Notes: generated by a model not told the origin, from the sequence alone. DNA of 64,000 nucleotides from Orbaceae bacterium lpD01 (GCA_036251705.1 CP133959.1:1737195-1801194); one strand, 5' to 3'; counted from the stretch's first letter, positions 37,710 through 47,852 are shown. Numbers and translations are program-made.

Positions 37710-38588
37710 TTAGATCAGTTTAGCTAGTTTTAAGGCTTTTTCAACTATAGATTGAGAATTTTCTGTCAAAACCGTCATCGGTAATCGCAATTTACCTTCT
37801 GCAATCAGGCCTAAACGCTGACATGCCCATTTTACCGGAATCGGATTTGACTCAATAAATAGATGATTATGTAAACTAACCAGATCATCATTCAATCGAC
37901 GAGCTTGTTCACCTTTACCATCAAAAGCCAGCTGACAAATGTTTGCCATTTGCGCGGCAGCAATATTTGCCGTAACGGAAATAACACCATTACCACCTAG
38001 CAATAAAAATTCTAAAAAAGTGACATCATCGCCACTGAGTAAAATAAAATCATCACCGACTAACCGCCGAGTGGTATATACGCGACTGAGATCACCGGTG
38101 GCATCTTTTAAACCGACAATATTTTTGATACTCGCTAGTCTGGCAACCGTGTCAGGCTTCATATCACAACCGGTTCTGCCGGGTACATTATATAAAATCT
38201 GAGGTAATTCAGTATTTTCTGCAATGACTTTAAAATGTTGATACAAACCCTCTTGGGTGGGTTTGTTATAGTATGGTGTGACGGTCAAACATCCCTTAAC
38301 ACCTAAATTTTCGACTTGTTTCGTGAGATTGATTGCTTCAGTGGTTGAGTTTGCTCCCGTACCCGCAATCACTGGAATACGGCCATCAGCATACTCAAGG
38401 ACTAATTTAATCACCTCAATATGTTCATGGTGATCTAGAGTAGCCGACTCGCCTGTGGTACCAACCGCAACAATACCTGAGGTGCCACTTTTCAGATGAT
38501 AATTAACTAATTTCTTAAGACTTACTTTATCGATATTACCGTCATTCGTCATTGGTGTGATAATTGCAACAATACTACCAGTAAACAT
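37710..38588 (-). CDS. dapA: 4-hydroxy-tetrahydrodipicolinate synthase
   Basis: DapA condenses pyruvate with aspartate semialdehyde, the first committed step of the lysine/diaminopimelate pathway. From ATG 38588 the 292-residue protein has Y133 in [10 protein letters not shown] and the Schiff-base lysine K161 in IVGLKDATG, at the same numbers as E. coli. GTTGESATL binds the pyruvate carboxylate. The start was chosen for GAGAGG just upstream and for the family N-terminus [13 protein letters not shown]. An upstream in-frame ATG at 38669 lacks support. bamC follows after 27 bases. Confidence 0.97.
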   Translation of the reverse strand: MFTGSIVAIITPMTNDGNIDKVSLKKLVNYHLKSGTSGIVAVGTTGESATLDHHEHIEVIKLVLEYADGRIPVIAGTGANSTTEAINLTKQVENLGVKGCLTVTPYYNKPTQEGLYQHFKVIAENTELPQILYNVPGRTGCDMKPDTVARLASIKNIVGLKDATGDLSRVYTTRRLVGDDFILLSGDDVTFLEFLLLGGNGVISVTANIAAAQMANICQLAFDGKGEQARRLNDDLVSLHNHLFIESNPIPVKWACQRLGLIAEGKLRLPMTVLTENSQSIVEKALKLAKLI

Positions 38589-38880
38589 AAGAAACCTCTC
38601 ATCATAGATTATGCGAAATAAGATAACGCTATGCAGTATGCGATATTTCCCTAGTAAATTCAACTTCAACTGTCGCTAATTTCATTAAGATATGAACAAT
38701 TTATAACCGTGAAAAACATATAATTAAAATGGATAATTGCTGAAATTTTTACCTGCATAACATCAGGCTATATGATCCAATTAACCGCCTTAGGTCATCA
38801 GTAAAAATTATCACTATAACGATCACTTCAAGTAAGATGTGCGAATCAATCCTGAATTTTTCATCATCAATAATCCAGTA

Positions 38881-39630
38881 CTAGGCTGGATTATCTATAT
38901 CAATAAAAGTAATATCCAAATTATATTCAGCGGCCAGCCACTCACTCAATGCTTTGATGCCATAACGCTCAGTGGCATGATGCCCTGCAGCATAAAAATG
39001 TAGACCATATTCACGTGCAATATGAATTGTTCTTTCTGAGACTTCACCCGTTAAAAAGGCATCAAAACCAAGTTCTGCTGCTTGTTCGATATAATCTTGT
39101 CCCCCACCACTACACCAGGCAATTGATTTAATCACTGCTGGCGCATTATCGCCGCAATGGAGAATTTCTCGGCCAAATTGTTTTTGCATTTTTTGCTGTA
39201 ATTCAAATCCGGTTGCAGGCGTTTTTAATGTGCCTTTAAATAGCAAATCACGCTTATCTATACGCGGCATCATATTGATCTCTAACAACTGAGCAATTTG
39301 TGCATTGTTACCTAATAGTGGATGTCCATCTAACGGTAAATGATAACTGAGCAGATTAATATTATTCACCAGTAACGTTTTGATGCGGCGCTGTTTGATA
39401 CCAGTGATGGTCACAGGCTCACTCTTCCAAAAATAGCCATGATGAACAATGATAGTATTTGCTTTTAACGCGACCGCTTCATCAAGCAGTCGTTGGCAGG
39501 CAGTGACGCCAGTCACTATCTTACCCACTTTATCCTGACCAAAAACTTGTAAACCATTAGGGGCGTAATCCTGATATAACGAGGACTCTAACGTTCTATC
39601 TAGTAACGCTTCCAACTCATTGATTAACAT
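38881..39630 (-). CDS. ybgI: Nif3/YbgI family metal-binding protein
   Basis: The 249-residue protein matches E. coli YbgI, a toroidal hexamer with a di-metal centre. Metal-binding text is IIVHHGYFWKSEP, YHLPLDGHP and the C-terminal AAGHHATERYG. GWCSGGGQDYI-like sequence and FLTGEVSERT are also conserved. In E. coli it lies next to the 5-oxoprolinase genes; here no such neighbour is seen. It was proposed to act as a GTP cyclohydrolase-like or DNA damage protein, but the role is unsettled. It is divergent from fbp. Confidence 0.93.
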   Translation of the reverse strand: MLINELEALLDRTLESSLYQDYAPNGLQVFGQDKVGKIVTGVTACQRLLDEAVALKANTIIVHHGYFWKSEPVTITGIKQRRIKTLLVNNINLLSYHLPLDGHPLLGNNAQIAQLLEINMMPRIDKRDLLFKGTLKTPATGFELQQKMQKQFGREILHCGDNAPAVIKSIAWCSGGGQDYIEQAAELGFDAFLTGEVSERTIHIAREYGLHFYAAGHHATERYGIKALSEWLAAEYNLDITFIDIDNPA

Positions 39631-39710
39631 ATTACTTTCTCTATTTTTTGTGGATTTGGCGATGACTACTATTATAACATCGGAATTTCTTAAATTACCG
39701 CATGTTTTAA

Positions 39711-39739
39711 TTGATTGTACCTATTATTTATAGTATATC
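39711..39739 (+). promoter_or_regulatory. Putative fbp promoter
   Basis: TTGATT, a 17-base spacer and TATATC resemble a sigma-70 promoter with four matches in each box. It lies 45 bases before the fbp start codon. Confidence 0.4.
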
Positions 39740-39783
39740 TAGGAACATTGTTTTTTATACATCAATAACAATTAGGATCCATC

Positions 39784-40785
39784 ATGAAAACGTTAGGTGA
39801 ATTTATTATTGAAAAGCAGCATGAATTTCCACATGCGACAGGTGAACTGTCAGCGCTACTTTCAGCAATAAAATTAGGGGCCAAAATAATCAATAGAGAT
39901 ATCAATAAAGCAGGATTAGTGGATATTACAGGTACCAGTGGCATATCGAATATTCAGGGTGAAATGCAAATGAAATTAGATGTGTTTGCGAATGAAACTC
40001 TCAAAGCAGCACTAGAAGCTCGAGGCGTAGTCGCTGGTATTGCCTCTGAAGAAGAAGATAAATTAGTGATTTTTGATAATCAAAAATCACATCATGGTAA
40101 ATATGTGGTGTTGATGGATCCTTTGGATGGTTCATCTAATATTGATGTAAATGTATCGGTAGGTACTATTTTTTCTATTTATCAGCGCGTTACTCCTGTC
40201 GGCCAACCGATTCAGGAGTCCGATTTTTTACAACCAGGACATAAACAAGTTGCCGCCGGTTATATTATTTATGGCTCGTCAACCATGTTAGTTTACTCAA
40301 CAGGTTGTGGTGTTCATGCTTTTACTTATGACCCTTCGATTGGCGTATTTTGCTTATCTCACGAAAGCGTTAAATTTCCTGAAAAAGGCAACATTTACTC
40401 AATCAATGAAGGATTTTATTCCAAATTTCCGGTTGGCGTAAAACAGTATATTAAATATTGTCAACAAGAAGATCAAAAAACGAATCGTCCATATACTTCA
40501 CGCTATATCGGTTCACTGGTCTCTGATTTCCATCGTAATTTATTAAAAGGCGGTATTTATATTTATCCTCAAACCGCACAATACCCCAACGGTAAATTAC
40601 GCTTACTTTATGAATGTAATCCGATTGCTTTTTTAGCAGAGCAAGCTGGTGGTAAAGCAAGTGATGGTTATCAACGAATATTAGATATTTTGCCTAGCGA
40701 ATTACATCAACGTTCGCCGTTTTTTGTTGGTGTAACACAGATGGTCAACGACAGCGAACAGTTTATGCAAAAAGACTCACAGTGA
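39784..40785 (+). CDS. fbp: Fructose-1,6-bisphosphatase, class I
   Basis: Fbp hydrolyses fructose-1,6-bisphosphate in gluconeogenesis. The 333-residue protein is nearly identical in layout to E. coli Fbp. Diagnostic parts are [21 protein letters not shown], the metal site [25 protein letters not shown], and the C-terminal [21 protein letters not shown]. The ATG is preceded by TTAGGATCC (weak AGGA). The gene stands alone between ybgI and the converging autotransporter. It agrees with growth on citrate, where gluconeogenesis is required. Confidence 0.97.
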   Translation: MKTLGEFIIEKQHEFPHATGELSALLSAIKLGAKIINRDINKAGLVDITGTSGISNIQGEMQMKLDVFANETLKAALEARGVVAGIASEEEDKLVIFDNQKSHHGKYVVLMDPLDGSSNIDVNVSVGTIFSIYQRVTPVGQPIQESDFLQPGHKQVAAGYIIYGSSTMLVYSTGCGVHAFTYDPSIGVFCLSHESVKFPEKGNIYSINEGFYSKFPVGVKQYIKYCQQEDQKTNRPYTSRYIGSLVSDFHRNLLKGGIYIYPQTAQYPNGKLRLLYECNPIAFLAEQAGGKASDGYQRILDILPSELHQRSPFFVGVTQMVNDSEQFMQKDSQ

Positions 40786-40873
40786 TCGTTTTATATGATA
40801 ATCAGATAGATAAAATTATTGGTTAAGAAAGCACCAGCATTCGCTTGCGTTTTAGTTCATAAAAACAGACTAT

Positions 40874-40911
40874 CAATAATGAGATGGCGCTTCACAGACA
40901 TCTCATTATTG
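40874..40911. repeat. Strong hairpin between converging fbp and autotransporter genes
   Basis: CAATAATGAGATG and its exact complement form 13 base pairs with a 12-base loop. No T-run follows on either strand, so it is not a classic terminator. It may protect transcript 3' ends or be a mobile repeat element. Confidence 0.6.
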
Positions 40912-40934
40912 TGCTTGAAAAGTGATAATGTGTC

Positions 40935-43900
40935 TCAATAGCTATATTTTACGCCCAATAAAATTGAGGAATTTCTAAAGCTACTATCGCCAAACTGGCC
41001 AGAGAGATTAAACCAAACATTAGTGTTTGGTGTAATATATCCTTCGACACCGGTTTTTAATTCGGTAATATTACGCCCACCATCTTGTTTAACATCTGTT
41101 TCTTCATTAAATGTAACTGTGGGTAGTTTAGAGTTATATAACCAGTTTACTTCAAAAAATAGTTGTCCAGATTGATTATTCAATGCGCTCATCGACGGCA
41201 AAGTCCGCAATTCAGTTCTTAGCCCTAAACGCGTGAGCAGATTATCATGGGAACTCGATATTCGGGCACCATTGCTCTGTTTAAGATCGCGTGGTTTTGT
41301 GCCCTGCCAAATACCTTGTACTTGCGGTTCAAGAAACAAATTATAATTACCGATTTCCCCAACATGAAAGGTATAACCTGACTCTAGTGAGGCACTGATT
41401 CCTTTTAAACGATACTGACTAGAAATAATATTAGAATGCACAGTCGCTTTAAAACTATTCCACTGTGCCCAAGTATCAACATACCAACCTTGAGTTGGTG
41501 CGCTATACCAGGTACCATAAATACCATAACTGAACCCATTGAGTTTAGCGGTTGATCGATAATCAGTTTCATCTGATATGGATAAATTTGAACTATAGAT
41601 ATAACCACCCATTAGACCTAAATGAAATCGTTGTAAATTATCAGTCCAAGTTGCTATATCGCCACCTAATTGAGTCATATTCCAATCATTTTTAATTTTT
41701 AGTTGGGATTGCCCGGCACTAAATTTAGAATAACCATATTTAGTCCGTAGCCACATGCTGGTTACCTTCTTTTCATTAGTTAATATGTCAGTATAATACG
41801 TTTCTCCTAATCTATCATGCAAACGCGTATTAAAAATACTATTCGCGACATACAGATTAGCTAAATAAACACCAGCATCAGGCACCAAAACTTGATTACC
41901 ATCATTAGCATGCTTACTTCGCAATACCCAATTGTTATTATTAAGTGGGCTTCGAACTAAATTATATTCATAGGCGCCAATCTGTATTGCCCCACTTTGT
42001 ATAAATTTTCCATTTGACTCGCCATCGACGGTAATGAGATTAATACCTTTTACGGTGTTATCGCCAAGTCCACCTACATTATTCACTGTCACATAACTTG
42101 TTCCGGTGGTATTGCCCTTAATCACTAACTTGTCGATCGGTGAATCATCACTTCCTAATACCCCATTAAAATGAATAAAACCGCCATTGCCCGTATAATT
42201 GCCCTGTACCATTAAAGTATGCGGTTGAAATATTTTGGGTTCAGTAGAGAAACGAATCACACCAGCATTATTAATATTACCAACAGTGGCATAAGCTTGA
42301 TCAGGTAAATTTGTACTCGGTGCTATCGCTAAAAGACCACCGTTATACAGATTAACATCTTCAACATAAGCAGCACTATCAGCCTGTCCGGTCGTATTTC
42401 TTCCTGCAACCAATACAACTCGCGCATTCTCATAAATAGACAAAGAACCCAATGATTGAGCACCGTTTTCCAATAAAATAAAGCCGTTATTATAGGCCGA
42501 CGTATCCCTGATGATTGCACCGTTATAAACACGCAGAACACCGGTTTGATTCACAATGCTATCTAAAGCATTTCCAAAAACCCGCAGCGCACCATTTTGA
42601 TTAACAACGGAATTACTCACAGTGCCATTCGCGTTGACTAGTTGTACACCATTATTAATCGTCGTATTTGTTGCATTACCCTCAACAACTTGCGTCCCCC
42701 CCGCAATTGTCGTTTTATCGGCATTTGCACCAGTATTTACCGTTTGTGAGCCACTATTAATTATTGTATTGGTCGCGTTACCATGGAGAATTTGCTCACC
42801 ACCGTTAATCGTCGTATTATTGGCATTACCGTTCACCACTTGCGTACCACCTACAATCGTTGTGCCATCAGTCGAACCTGTTACATTGACTGTTTGCGAG
42901 CCTGAATTGATGATAGTATTTGTTGCAGAACCACTCACAATCTGTGATCCACCCATAATGGTAGTATTGTCAGCTACTCCGCCAATATTGATCGTCTGTG
43001 TACCTGACTTTATCTTAGTACTACTTGCATTACCATTAACGGTTTGTTCCCCACCTGAAATCGTCGTCAAATCTGCATGACCGCCAATATTGACCGTCTG
43101 GGTACCTGAACTTATTGTGGTATTTGAAGCGGTACCATTCACAATTTGTGTTCCTTGGTTCATAATCATCGTTATATTAGCCTTGCCGCCAACATTCACC
43201 GTCTGTTCACCGGCTTTTATTACTGTGTTAGTCGCCGTACCATTCACTGATTGAGTACCACCCAAAATGGTGGTGATATCCGCAATACCACCTTGATTAA
43301 CAATTTGTGTGCCCGAATTTATTTTTGTATTATTCGCGATACCAGCAACTGTCTGTGTCCCACCTTCAATCGTTGTTTGATCGACTTCACCATTAGCATA
43401 AAATTGACTATTCTCATTAACCGTCACATATTGACTTGTTGCACCACGATCTACAGTAAGAACGCCGCCACTATTTATAAAAGCATTTTCAATTGAACTA
43501 TTTCCCTTGACCGTAACAGTGCCGCCATTAATGGCAATATTTTTCGCATCACTTCGGTTATTGACAAAAAGATTACCATTCTCATAAACTTTTGCGCCAT
43601 CGATATGCGCAGTCTGATTAACATTAACGACTCCGCCACTATAAATTTCAGAACCATTGGCAATACTTGAGTTATTGACAGACTGAACACCGCCTGAATT
43701 AATAATTGCATTATTAGCAATACCGAACAGAATGTTTTGTATTCCCCCCGAATTAATTATCGTATTATTAGCGGTACCACCATCAAGTTGCTGAGCACCG
43801 TTATCAATCGTAATATTCGTTGTTTCGCCACCTGATTTGACCATTTGTATTCCACCATCAGAAATCGTCAAATCCTGTTCATGTTGCCCATTGATGACAC

Positions 43901-44060
43901 TACCTGAATAGGCAGAGGCCTCTGATGAAAAAGTAGCATAAGTGACTAAACAGGCTATCAAAAGACTTAATTTATATTTCGCTTGGCTAGGAATTGGACT
44001 GTTTTTATTTTTGTTAAATTGGGAAAAGGTATTGCTGTGATAAAATTGACAAGATTTCAT
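40935..44060 (-). CDS. AIDA-type autotransporter adhesin
   Basis: This 1041-residue type V secreted protein has an extended signal peptide of about 50 residues (hydrophobic core LSLLIACLVTYATF, then SSEASA as cleavage site). The passenger is built of tandem Gly/Asn/Thr-rich repeats, as in AIDA-I. A beta-barrel of about 280 residues ends with GVKYSY, the aromatic end needed for BAM insertion. The TKYGYSKFSAGQ segment begins the barrel. ATG 44060 was chosen because AGGAAGAAAA precedes it; 44096 is in frame upstream. It likely mediates adhesion or aggregation. The barrel start MWLRTKYGYS is typical of the autotransporter domain. Confidence 0.93.
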   Translation of the reverse strand: MKSCQFYHSNTFSQFNKNKNSPIPSQAKYKLSLLIACLVTYATFSSEASAYSGSVINGQHEQDLTISDGGIQMVKSGGETTNITIDNGAQQLDGGTANNTIINSGGIQNILFGIANNAIINSGGVQSVNNSSIANGSEIYSGGVVNVNQTAHIDGAKVYENGNLFVNNRSDAKNIAINGGTVTVKGNSSIENAFINSGGVLTVDRGATSQYVTVNENSQFYANGEVDQTTIEGGTQTVAGIANNTKINSGTQIVNQGGIADITTILGGTQSVNGTATNTVIKAGEQTVNVGGKANITMIMNQGTQIVNGTASNTTISSGTQTVNIGGHADLTTISGGEQTVNGNASSTKIKSGTQTINIGGVADNTTIMGGSQIVSGSATNTIINSGSQTVNVTGSTDGTTIVGGTQVVNGNANNTTINGGEQILHGNATNTIINSGSQTVNTGANADKTTIAGGTQVVEGNATNTTINNGVQLVNANGTVSNSVVNQNGALRVFGNALDSIVNQTGVLRVYNGAIIRDTSAYNNGFILLENGAQSLGSLSIYENARVVLVAGRNTTGQADSAAYVEDVNLYNGGLLAIAPSTNLPDQAYATVGNINNAGVIRFSTEPKIFQPHTLMVQGNYTGNGGFIHFNGVLGSDDSPIDKLVIKGNTTGTSYVTVNNVGGLGDNTVKGINLITVDGESNGKFIQSGAIQIGAYEYNLVRSPLNNNNWVLRSKHANDGNQVLVPDAGVYLANLYVANSIFNTRLHDRLGETYYTDILTNEKKVTSMWLRTKYGYSKFSAGQSQLKIKNDWNMTQLGGDIATWTDNLQRFHLGLMGGYIYSSNLSISDETDYRSTAKLNGFSYGIYGTWYSAPTQGWYVDTWAQWNSFKATVHSNIISSQYRLKGISASLESGYTFHVGEIGNYNLFLEPQVQGIWQGTKPRDLKQSNGARISSSHDNLLTRLGLRTELRTLPSMSALNNQSGQLFFEVNWLYNSKLPTVTFNEETDVKQDGGRNITELKTGVEGYITPNTNVWFNLSGQFGDSSFRNSSILLGVKYSY
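42600..43380 (-). repeat. Tandem repeats in the autotransporter passenger
   Basis: About seven repeat units of some 34 codons occur, each with TTIxGGTQxVNGxAxNTxIxS and GxQTVNxGG halves. One unit is enlarged to 50 codons by an extra half-repeat. The DNA copies are alike enough for slippage or recombination to change the number. Confidence 0.75.
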
Positions 44061-44623
44061 TTTTCTTCCTTGTAAATGACTGCTGCCATGCTGCACTACT
44101 TTAAATTTACTGGTACGCTAATAACGATGTTTTCACTCTATTTCATATATAATAAATATCAATTAATGCCATCTTTATTATACGTTTTTAAGTGTGATGA
44201 GCAAATAAATGATTATAAATTAAATATTTAATAAATAATTGTAAATTATTATTAAATTATTGTGTGATAATTGATAAATATCGAGAATAGAACATAAGGC
44301 ATATAAAATGTGTACCGCTATCTTGAAAAAATCTGAGCTAATGTTTCGGAAAATTGAAAAGCGATAGGATGTCTAAATTTAGTTAATATCGAACAGCAAA
44401 AACATACCCTAAATAGTTCATTCATCCTATTTTTTAATAGATAAAAATATCTTATAAAAACAGATACAAGTCATAAGATTGATTATAAAAAAGATAATTT
44501 AATCGATGTTAAGTACTGACTGGATGATTTTTCTGAGATGAGATTATCCTTTTTGACAGCACACAAATATTTGCTACACAAAAATTACTTTCATTAAAAT
44601 AAAGGCGAGTAAAGACTGGATTG
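44061..44623. other. Intergenic region between autotransporter and DUF956 gene
   Basis: About 560 very AT-rich bases. I found no supported open frame, RNA gene or good terminator. It should hold the autotransporter promoter and the 3' end of the PTS operon. Confidence 0.4.
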
Positions 44624-44995
44624 TTATTGGTTATCTTTAAATCCAAACCGTCGTTTAACCCTATCCCAGAACCCAAGCGAACGAACCATTTTGTCACCCT
44701 CAATATAAAGACGTATTGTTCGTAATACTTTTTTCGGATCTTTTGAGGAAAAAGTAAAAATAGCACCGGATTTAGTTTGAATAGAATAACGGGGGATCCA
44801 TCGACCACCCAACATCACCGAAGCCATGACATAATGAATCTCTTGCCATGGAATTTGAATATATTTACGATTGTCACGCAAATCATAAAACTCAAATGCC
44901 CTATCACCTATCATGATATTGCCATAGTTGAGTATGCCCATAAATGCAGTACCCTTAATCGCCAGATCAATTTTTGTATTCAGTGATTGAACCAT
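44624..44995 (-). CDS. DUF956 protein (ManO-like), mannose PTS associated
   Basis: The protein of about 123 residues matches DUF956, which in lactobacilli and streptococci is encoded at the end of mannose PTS operons (manO). MVQSLNTKIDLAIKGTAFMG, GNIMIGDRAFEFYD and WQEIHYVMASVMLGGRWIPRY are the conserved parts. Those are close to the Firmicutes text. Here too it lies right after the IID gene. A longer in-frame start at 45016 exists; neither has a strong binding site. Function is unknown, but context ties it to mannose-family sugar uptake or its control. Confidence 0.85.
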   Translation of the reverse strand: MVQSLNTKIDLAIKGTAFMGILNYGNIMIGDRAFEFYDLRDNRKYIQIPWQEIHYVMASVMLGGRWIPRYSIQTKSGAIFTFSSKDPKKVLRTIRLYIEGDKMVRSLGFWDRVKRRFGFKDNQ

Positions 44996-45117
44996 ATATA
45001 ACAGACCATTTTTCATAATTAACTATCTTATTCTGGACTAAAAATCCATTTTTTACCGATAATCAGATAAAAAATAGATTTAAAGATCAGCCTTGTTTGT
45101 ATAAAAATATGATTAAA

Positions 45118-46029
45118 CTATAAAATACCTAATACATGACCCACAATACCAATGACGAATAAACCCACAATAATTAAGATCGGTGATACTTTTCGTTTGA
45201 GTAGCCACATACATAAAAAGGTTAATAACAGCGGTACTAGCCCCGGAATCAGCTGATCTAAGTTACTTTGTAAAGTGGTGACTTTCTCTTGGGTTAAGGA
45301 TAAACCATTTTGCATTTGTATAAGGGCTTGTTGAATAGCATGATTACCTGGTGGTAATGCAGTCCAGTCAATAAATGCGCCATTGTCCAGTTTTACAGTT
45401 GAAATGATCGGCTTAAAGTGAATTGAGACCCATCGCTGCACCAATGCGGCCAAGACAAACATGCCGAGAATCGATGCCCCTTTAGTAATTTTTTGTAATA
45501 AACCACCAGAAAGGTTATCGGTAATTTTAGATCCCGAGCGATAACCAAATTCCTGTGTATACCACATAAAGCACCAGCGGATAATATTCCATACTGCAAA
45601 GAATAAAATAGGCCCCATAATGTTACCGCTCATCGCTAACGATGCACCAAGCGCGCCTAACATTGGGCGGAGTGTAAACCAGAAGACAGGATCGCCCACA
45701 CCAGCTAAAGGCCCCATCATACCAATTTTCCCCCCCTGAATAGCAGCATCGTCTACTGCCGCACCATTAGCACGCTCTTCTTCAAGCACTAAAGTCACCC
45801 CTAAAATGGGCGAAACCATATAGGGATGCGTATTAAAAAACTCAAGATGGCGTTTTAGTGCAGCAGAACGGTCTTCTTTGGTTTTATACAATTTTTTGAT
45901 GGCCGGGATCATGGCATAGGTCCAGCCGCCATTTTGCATACGCTCGTAATTCCAAGAACCTTGTAAGAAGGTAGAACGCCACGCAACGGATAGTCTATCT
46001 GCTTTAGTTAACTTAATTTTTTGATTCAT
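45118..46029 (-). CDS. manZ: PTS mannose-family IID component
   Basis: IID is one of two membrane subunits of a mannose-type phosphotransferase permease. The 303-residue protein begins with KLTKADRLSVAWRSTFLQGSWNYERMQ, typical of IID. ALKRHLEFFNTHPYM, GVTLVLEEERA and GPLAGVGDPVFWFTLRP are further hallmarks. C-terminal hydrophobic helices are present. It follows IIC by 17 bases and precedes DUF956. The sugar could be mannose, glucose, glucosamine, sorbose or another hexose; the sequence does not decide. Confidence 0.95.
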   Translation of the reverse strand: MNQKIKLTKADRLSVAWRSTFLQGSWNYERMQNGGWTYAMIPAIKKLYKTKEDRSAALKRHLEFFNTHPYMVSPILGVTLVLEEERANGAAVDDAAIQGGKIGMMGPLAGVGDPVFWFTLRPMLGALGASLAMSGNIMGPILFFAVWNIIRWCFMWYTQEFGYRSGSKITDNLSGGLLQKITKGASILGMFVLAALVQRWVSIHFKPIISTVKLDNGAFIDWTALPPGNHAIQQALIQMQNGLSLTQEKVTTLQSNLDQLIPGLVPLLLTFLCMWLLKRKVSPILIIVGLFVIGIVGHVLGIL

Positions 46030-46046
46030 TTTAAATCCTCCCGTTC

Positions 46047-46847
46047 TTAGTAATCATTTAAAATATCATCTAATGGATCGCCCATATTACTGCCATTTGA
46101 TGAGCCGCCCCGTTCGGAAAGATTTAAATAAATCAGCGCTAACGCAAAACCTAAAGCACCCAATGCAATCAAGGTCAATTGTGAAATGGCTGCTACCACA
46201 AAACCAATAATGAAAAATGGCCAGACTTCCCGAGTCGCCATCATATTAATCACCATTGCATAACCCACTGCAACCACCATACCACCACCAATTGCCATAC
46301 CTGCTGTCAACCACTCTGGCATTGAATTCAGTCCTGCCTGCACTATTTCTGCTGGAATGAATAATAGTGCCGCCGCTGGAATAGCAATTCGCAGTCCTTG
46401 TAGACAGATAGCAAAAATTTGCAAAAATTCAATTTTAACGATGTTTCCTTCTGCAGCAGCAGTATCCATCATATGAACGATAGGAACAGCCAGCGTACGC
46501 ACGATCATCGTTAAAAACAAGCCGGCAACCGCTAATGGAATTGCCACCGCGATGGCAGTTGAGACGCCAGCAGTCCCTTGTCCACCCAAGACTAAAATAA
46601 TGGCGGAGGCAACCGAAGCAAGTGCAGCATCTGGTGCAATAGCGGCGCCGATATTAGCCCAGCCTAATGCAATCATTTGTAAGGTCCCGCCCAGAATAAT
46701 ACAAGACTCTAGATTACCCGTCACTAGTCCAATTAAGGTACAAGCAACAAGGGGTTGATGAAACTGAAATTGATCTAAAACACCTTCGATGCCCGCTAAA
46801 AAAGCGACGGCGATGATTAAAACCATAGCAATGATAGATAGATCCAT
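46047..46847 (-). CDS. manY: PTS mannose-family IIC component
   Basis: This 266-residue membrane subunit forms the sugar-conducting part of the permease with IID. IEGVLDQFQFHQPLVACTLIG, GNLESCIILGGTLQMIALGW and ANIGAAIAPDAALASVAS are the IIC signature regions. About seven hydrophobic helices are visible, and the C-terminus is acidic (DPLDDILNDY). It lies 24 bases after the IIAB gene in the order IIAB-IIC-IID-DUF956. Confidence 0.95.
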   Translation of the reverse strand: MDLSIIAMVLIIAVAFLAGIEGVLDQFQFHQPLVACTLIGLVTGNLESCIILGGTLQMIALGWANIGAAIAPDAALASVASAIILVLGGQGTAGVSTAIAVAIPLAVAGLFLTMIVRTLAVPIVHMMDTAAAEGNIVKIEFLQIFAICLQGLRIAIPAAALLFIPAEIVQAGLNSMPEWLTAGMAIGGGMVVAVGYAMVINMMATREVWPFFIIGFVVAAISQLTLIALGALGFALALIYLNLSERGGSSNGSNMGDPLDDILNDY

Positions 46848-46871
46848 ACTATACCTCTTCTATTAATCCAA

Positions 46872-47852
46872 TTATTTTTTTTCAGCTAACTCTGTGCGTG
46901 CTTTGTTTAATAATTCATCAAAATTATCTTGAGAATCATTGGGCACTTTACGCACATCAAACTTAATCTCTTTTTGCTTCAGTTGCTCAAAAGCCGCAAT
47001 GTCAGCTTCGTTTAAAGAAATGGCTTTATTCACCACCACTTTACCAACAGAGTGCGCCATCGAACCAATATTAACGTCAGTAATAGCTAGACCGCCTTCG
47101 ACGGCACGCAGTACATCTTGCGGATTTTCAAACAGCAATAATGCCTTAGTATGACCAAAACGTAGATCTTTGGCGACCTCAATAATCTTACTGATTGGTA
47201 CCACATTGGCTTTCACACCGGGTGGTGAAGCCTCTTTGATTAATTTTTTGCGCAGTTCGTCGTGGGCTACGGAATCAGAAACGACAATAATTCGATTGGG
47301 ATTGGTTGCCTTAGTCCAGGCTGTCGCGACCTGACCATGGAGCAGGCGAGAATCAATTCTTGCCAGTACAATTTTTATGTGGCCATCACCCACAGCGTTG
47401 GCTTCAGATATATGATCAGGACGGAGAGTATTGAGTGTTTTTGGGGCTTCAGATTGATAAGTAACATTGCTATTGATGCCCTCTCTGGCGGGCTGTAAAA
47501 TCTGTTGTGCGATCTCTTTTGCAGATGTCGAGGATAATCGACACGCATAGGCCTCAATCAACATCGGTAAATTCAAACCAGATACGATAACCCAGTTATC
47601 TTGATGCTCGCTACACAGGTTATTGGCTTGATTAAACGGCGTTCCTCCCCATAAATCAACCAAAAATAATATTTGTTCTTGATTTTTAAATATAGCAATG
47701 GCAGCTTGCATTTTCATTTTCAGATCATCAGGGCTCTCGCTGGGATGCAAGGTGACTGCTGTTACATTTTCCTGCTCACCAAACACCATACCGCCAGATT
47801 GTAGTATTCCTGAAGCAAACTCACCATGAGATGCAAGGATAATACCGACCAT
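46872..47852 (-). CDS. manX: PTS mannose-family fused IIAB component
   Basis: The 326-residue cytoplasmic protein carries phosphate from HPr to the sugar. The IIA domain has the phosphorylated histidine H9 in IILASHGEF. A hinge at about 133-157 leads to the IIB domain with H172 in RIDSRLLHGQVATAW. FLVDLWGGTPFN and NVGSMAHS-like text are typical. The ATG is preceded by GGAGGT seven bases away. It heads the operon. No regulator gene or sigma-54 promoter was found next to it. Confidence 0.95.
   Translation of the reverse strand: MVGIILASHGEFASGILQSGGMVFGEQENVTAVTLHPSESPDDLKMKMQAAIAIFKNQEQILFLVDLWGGTPFNQANNLCSEHQDNWVIVSGLNLPMLIEAYACRLSSTSAKEIAQQILQPAREGINSNVTYQSEAPKTLNTLRPDHISEANAVGDGHIKIVLARIDSRLLHGQVATAWTKATNPNRIIVVSDSVAHDELRKKLIKEASPPGVKANVVPISKIIEVAKDLRFGHTKALLLFENPQDVLRAVEGGLAITDVNIGSMAHSVGKVVVNKAISLNEADIAAFEQLKQKEIKFDVRKVPNDSQDNFDELLNKARTELAEKK

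Noticed and set aside
42622-43080. 152-codon plus-strand frame opposite the autotransporter
   Set aside because: It is the antisense of the passenger repeats, and its Val/Pro repetition mirrors the Asn/Thr/Gly repeats of the true gene.
44509-44808. 99-codon minus-strand frame overlapping the DUF956 gene
   Set aside because: It overlaps the well-supported DUF956 frame and has no family-like text or start signal.
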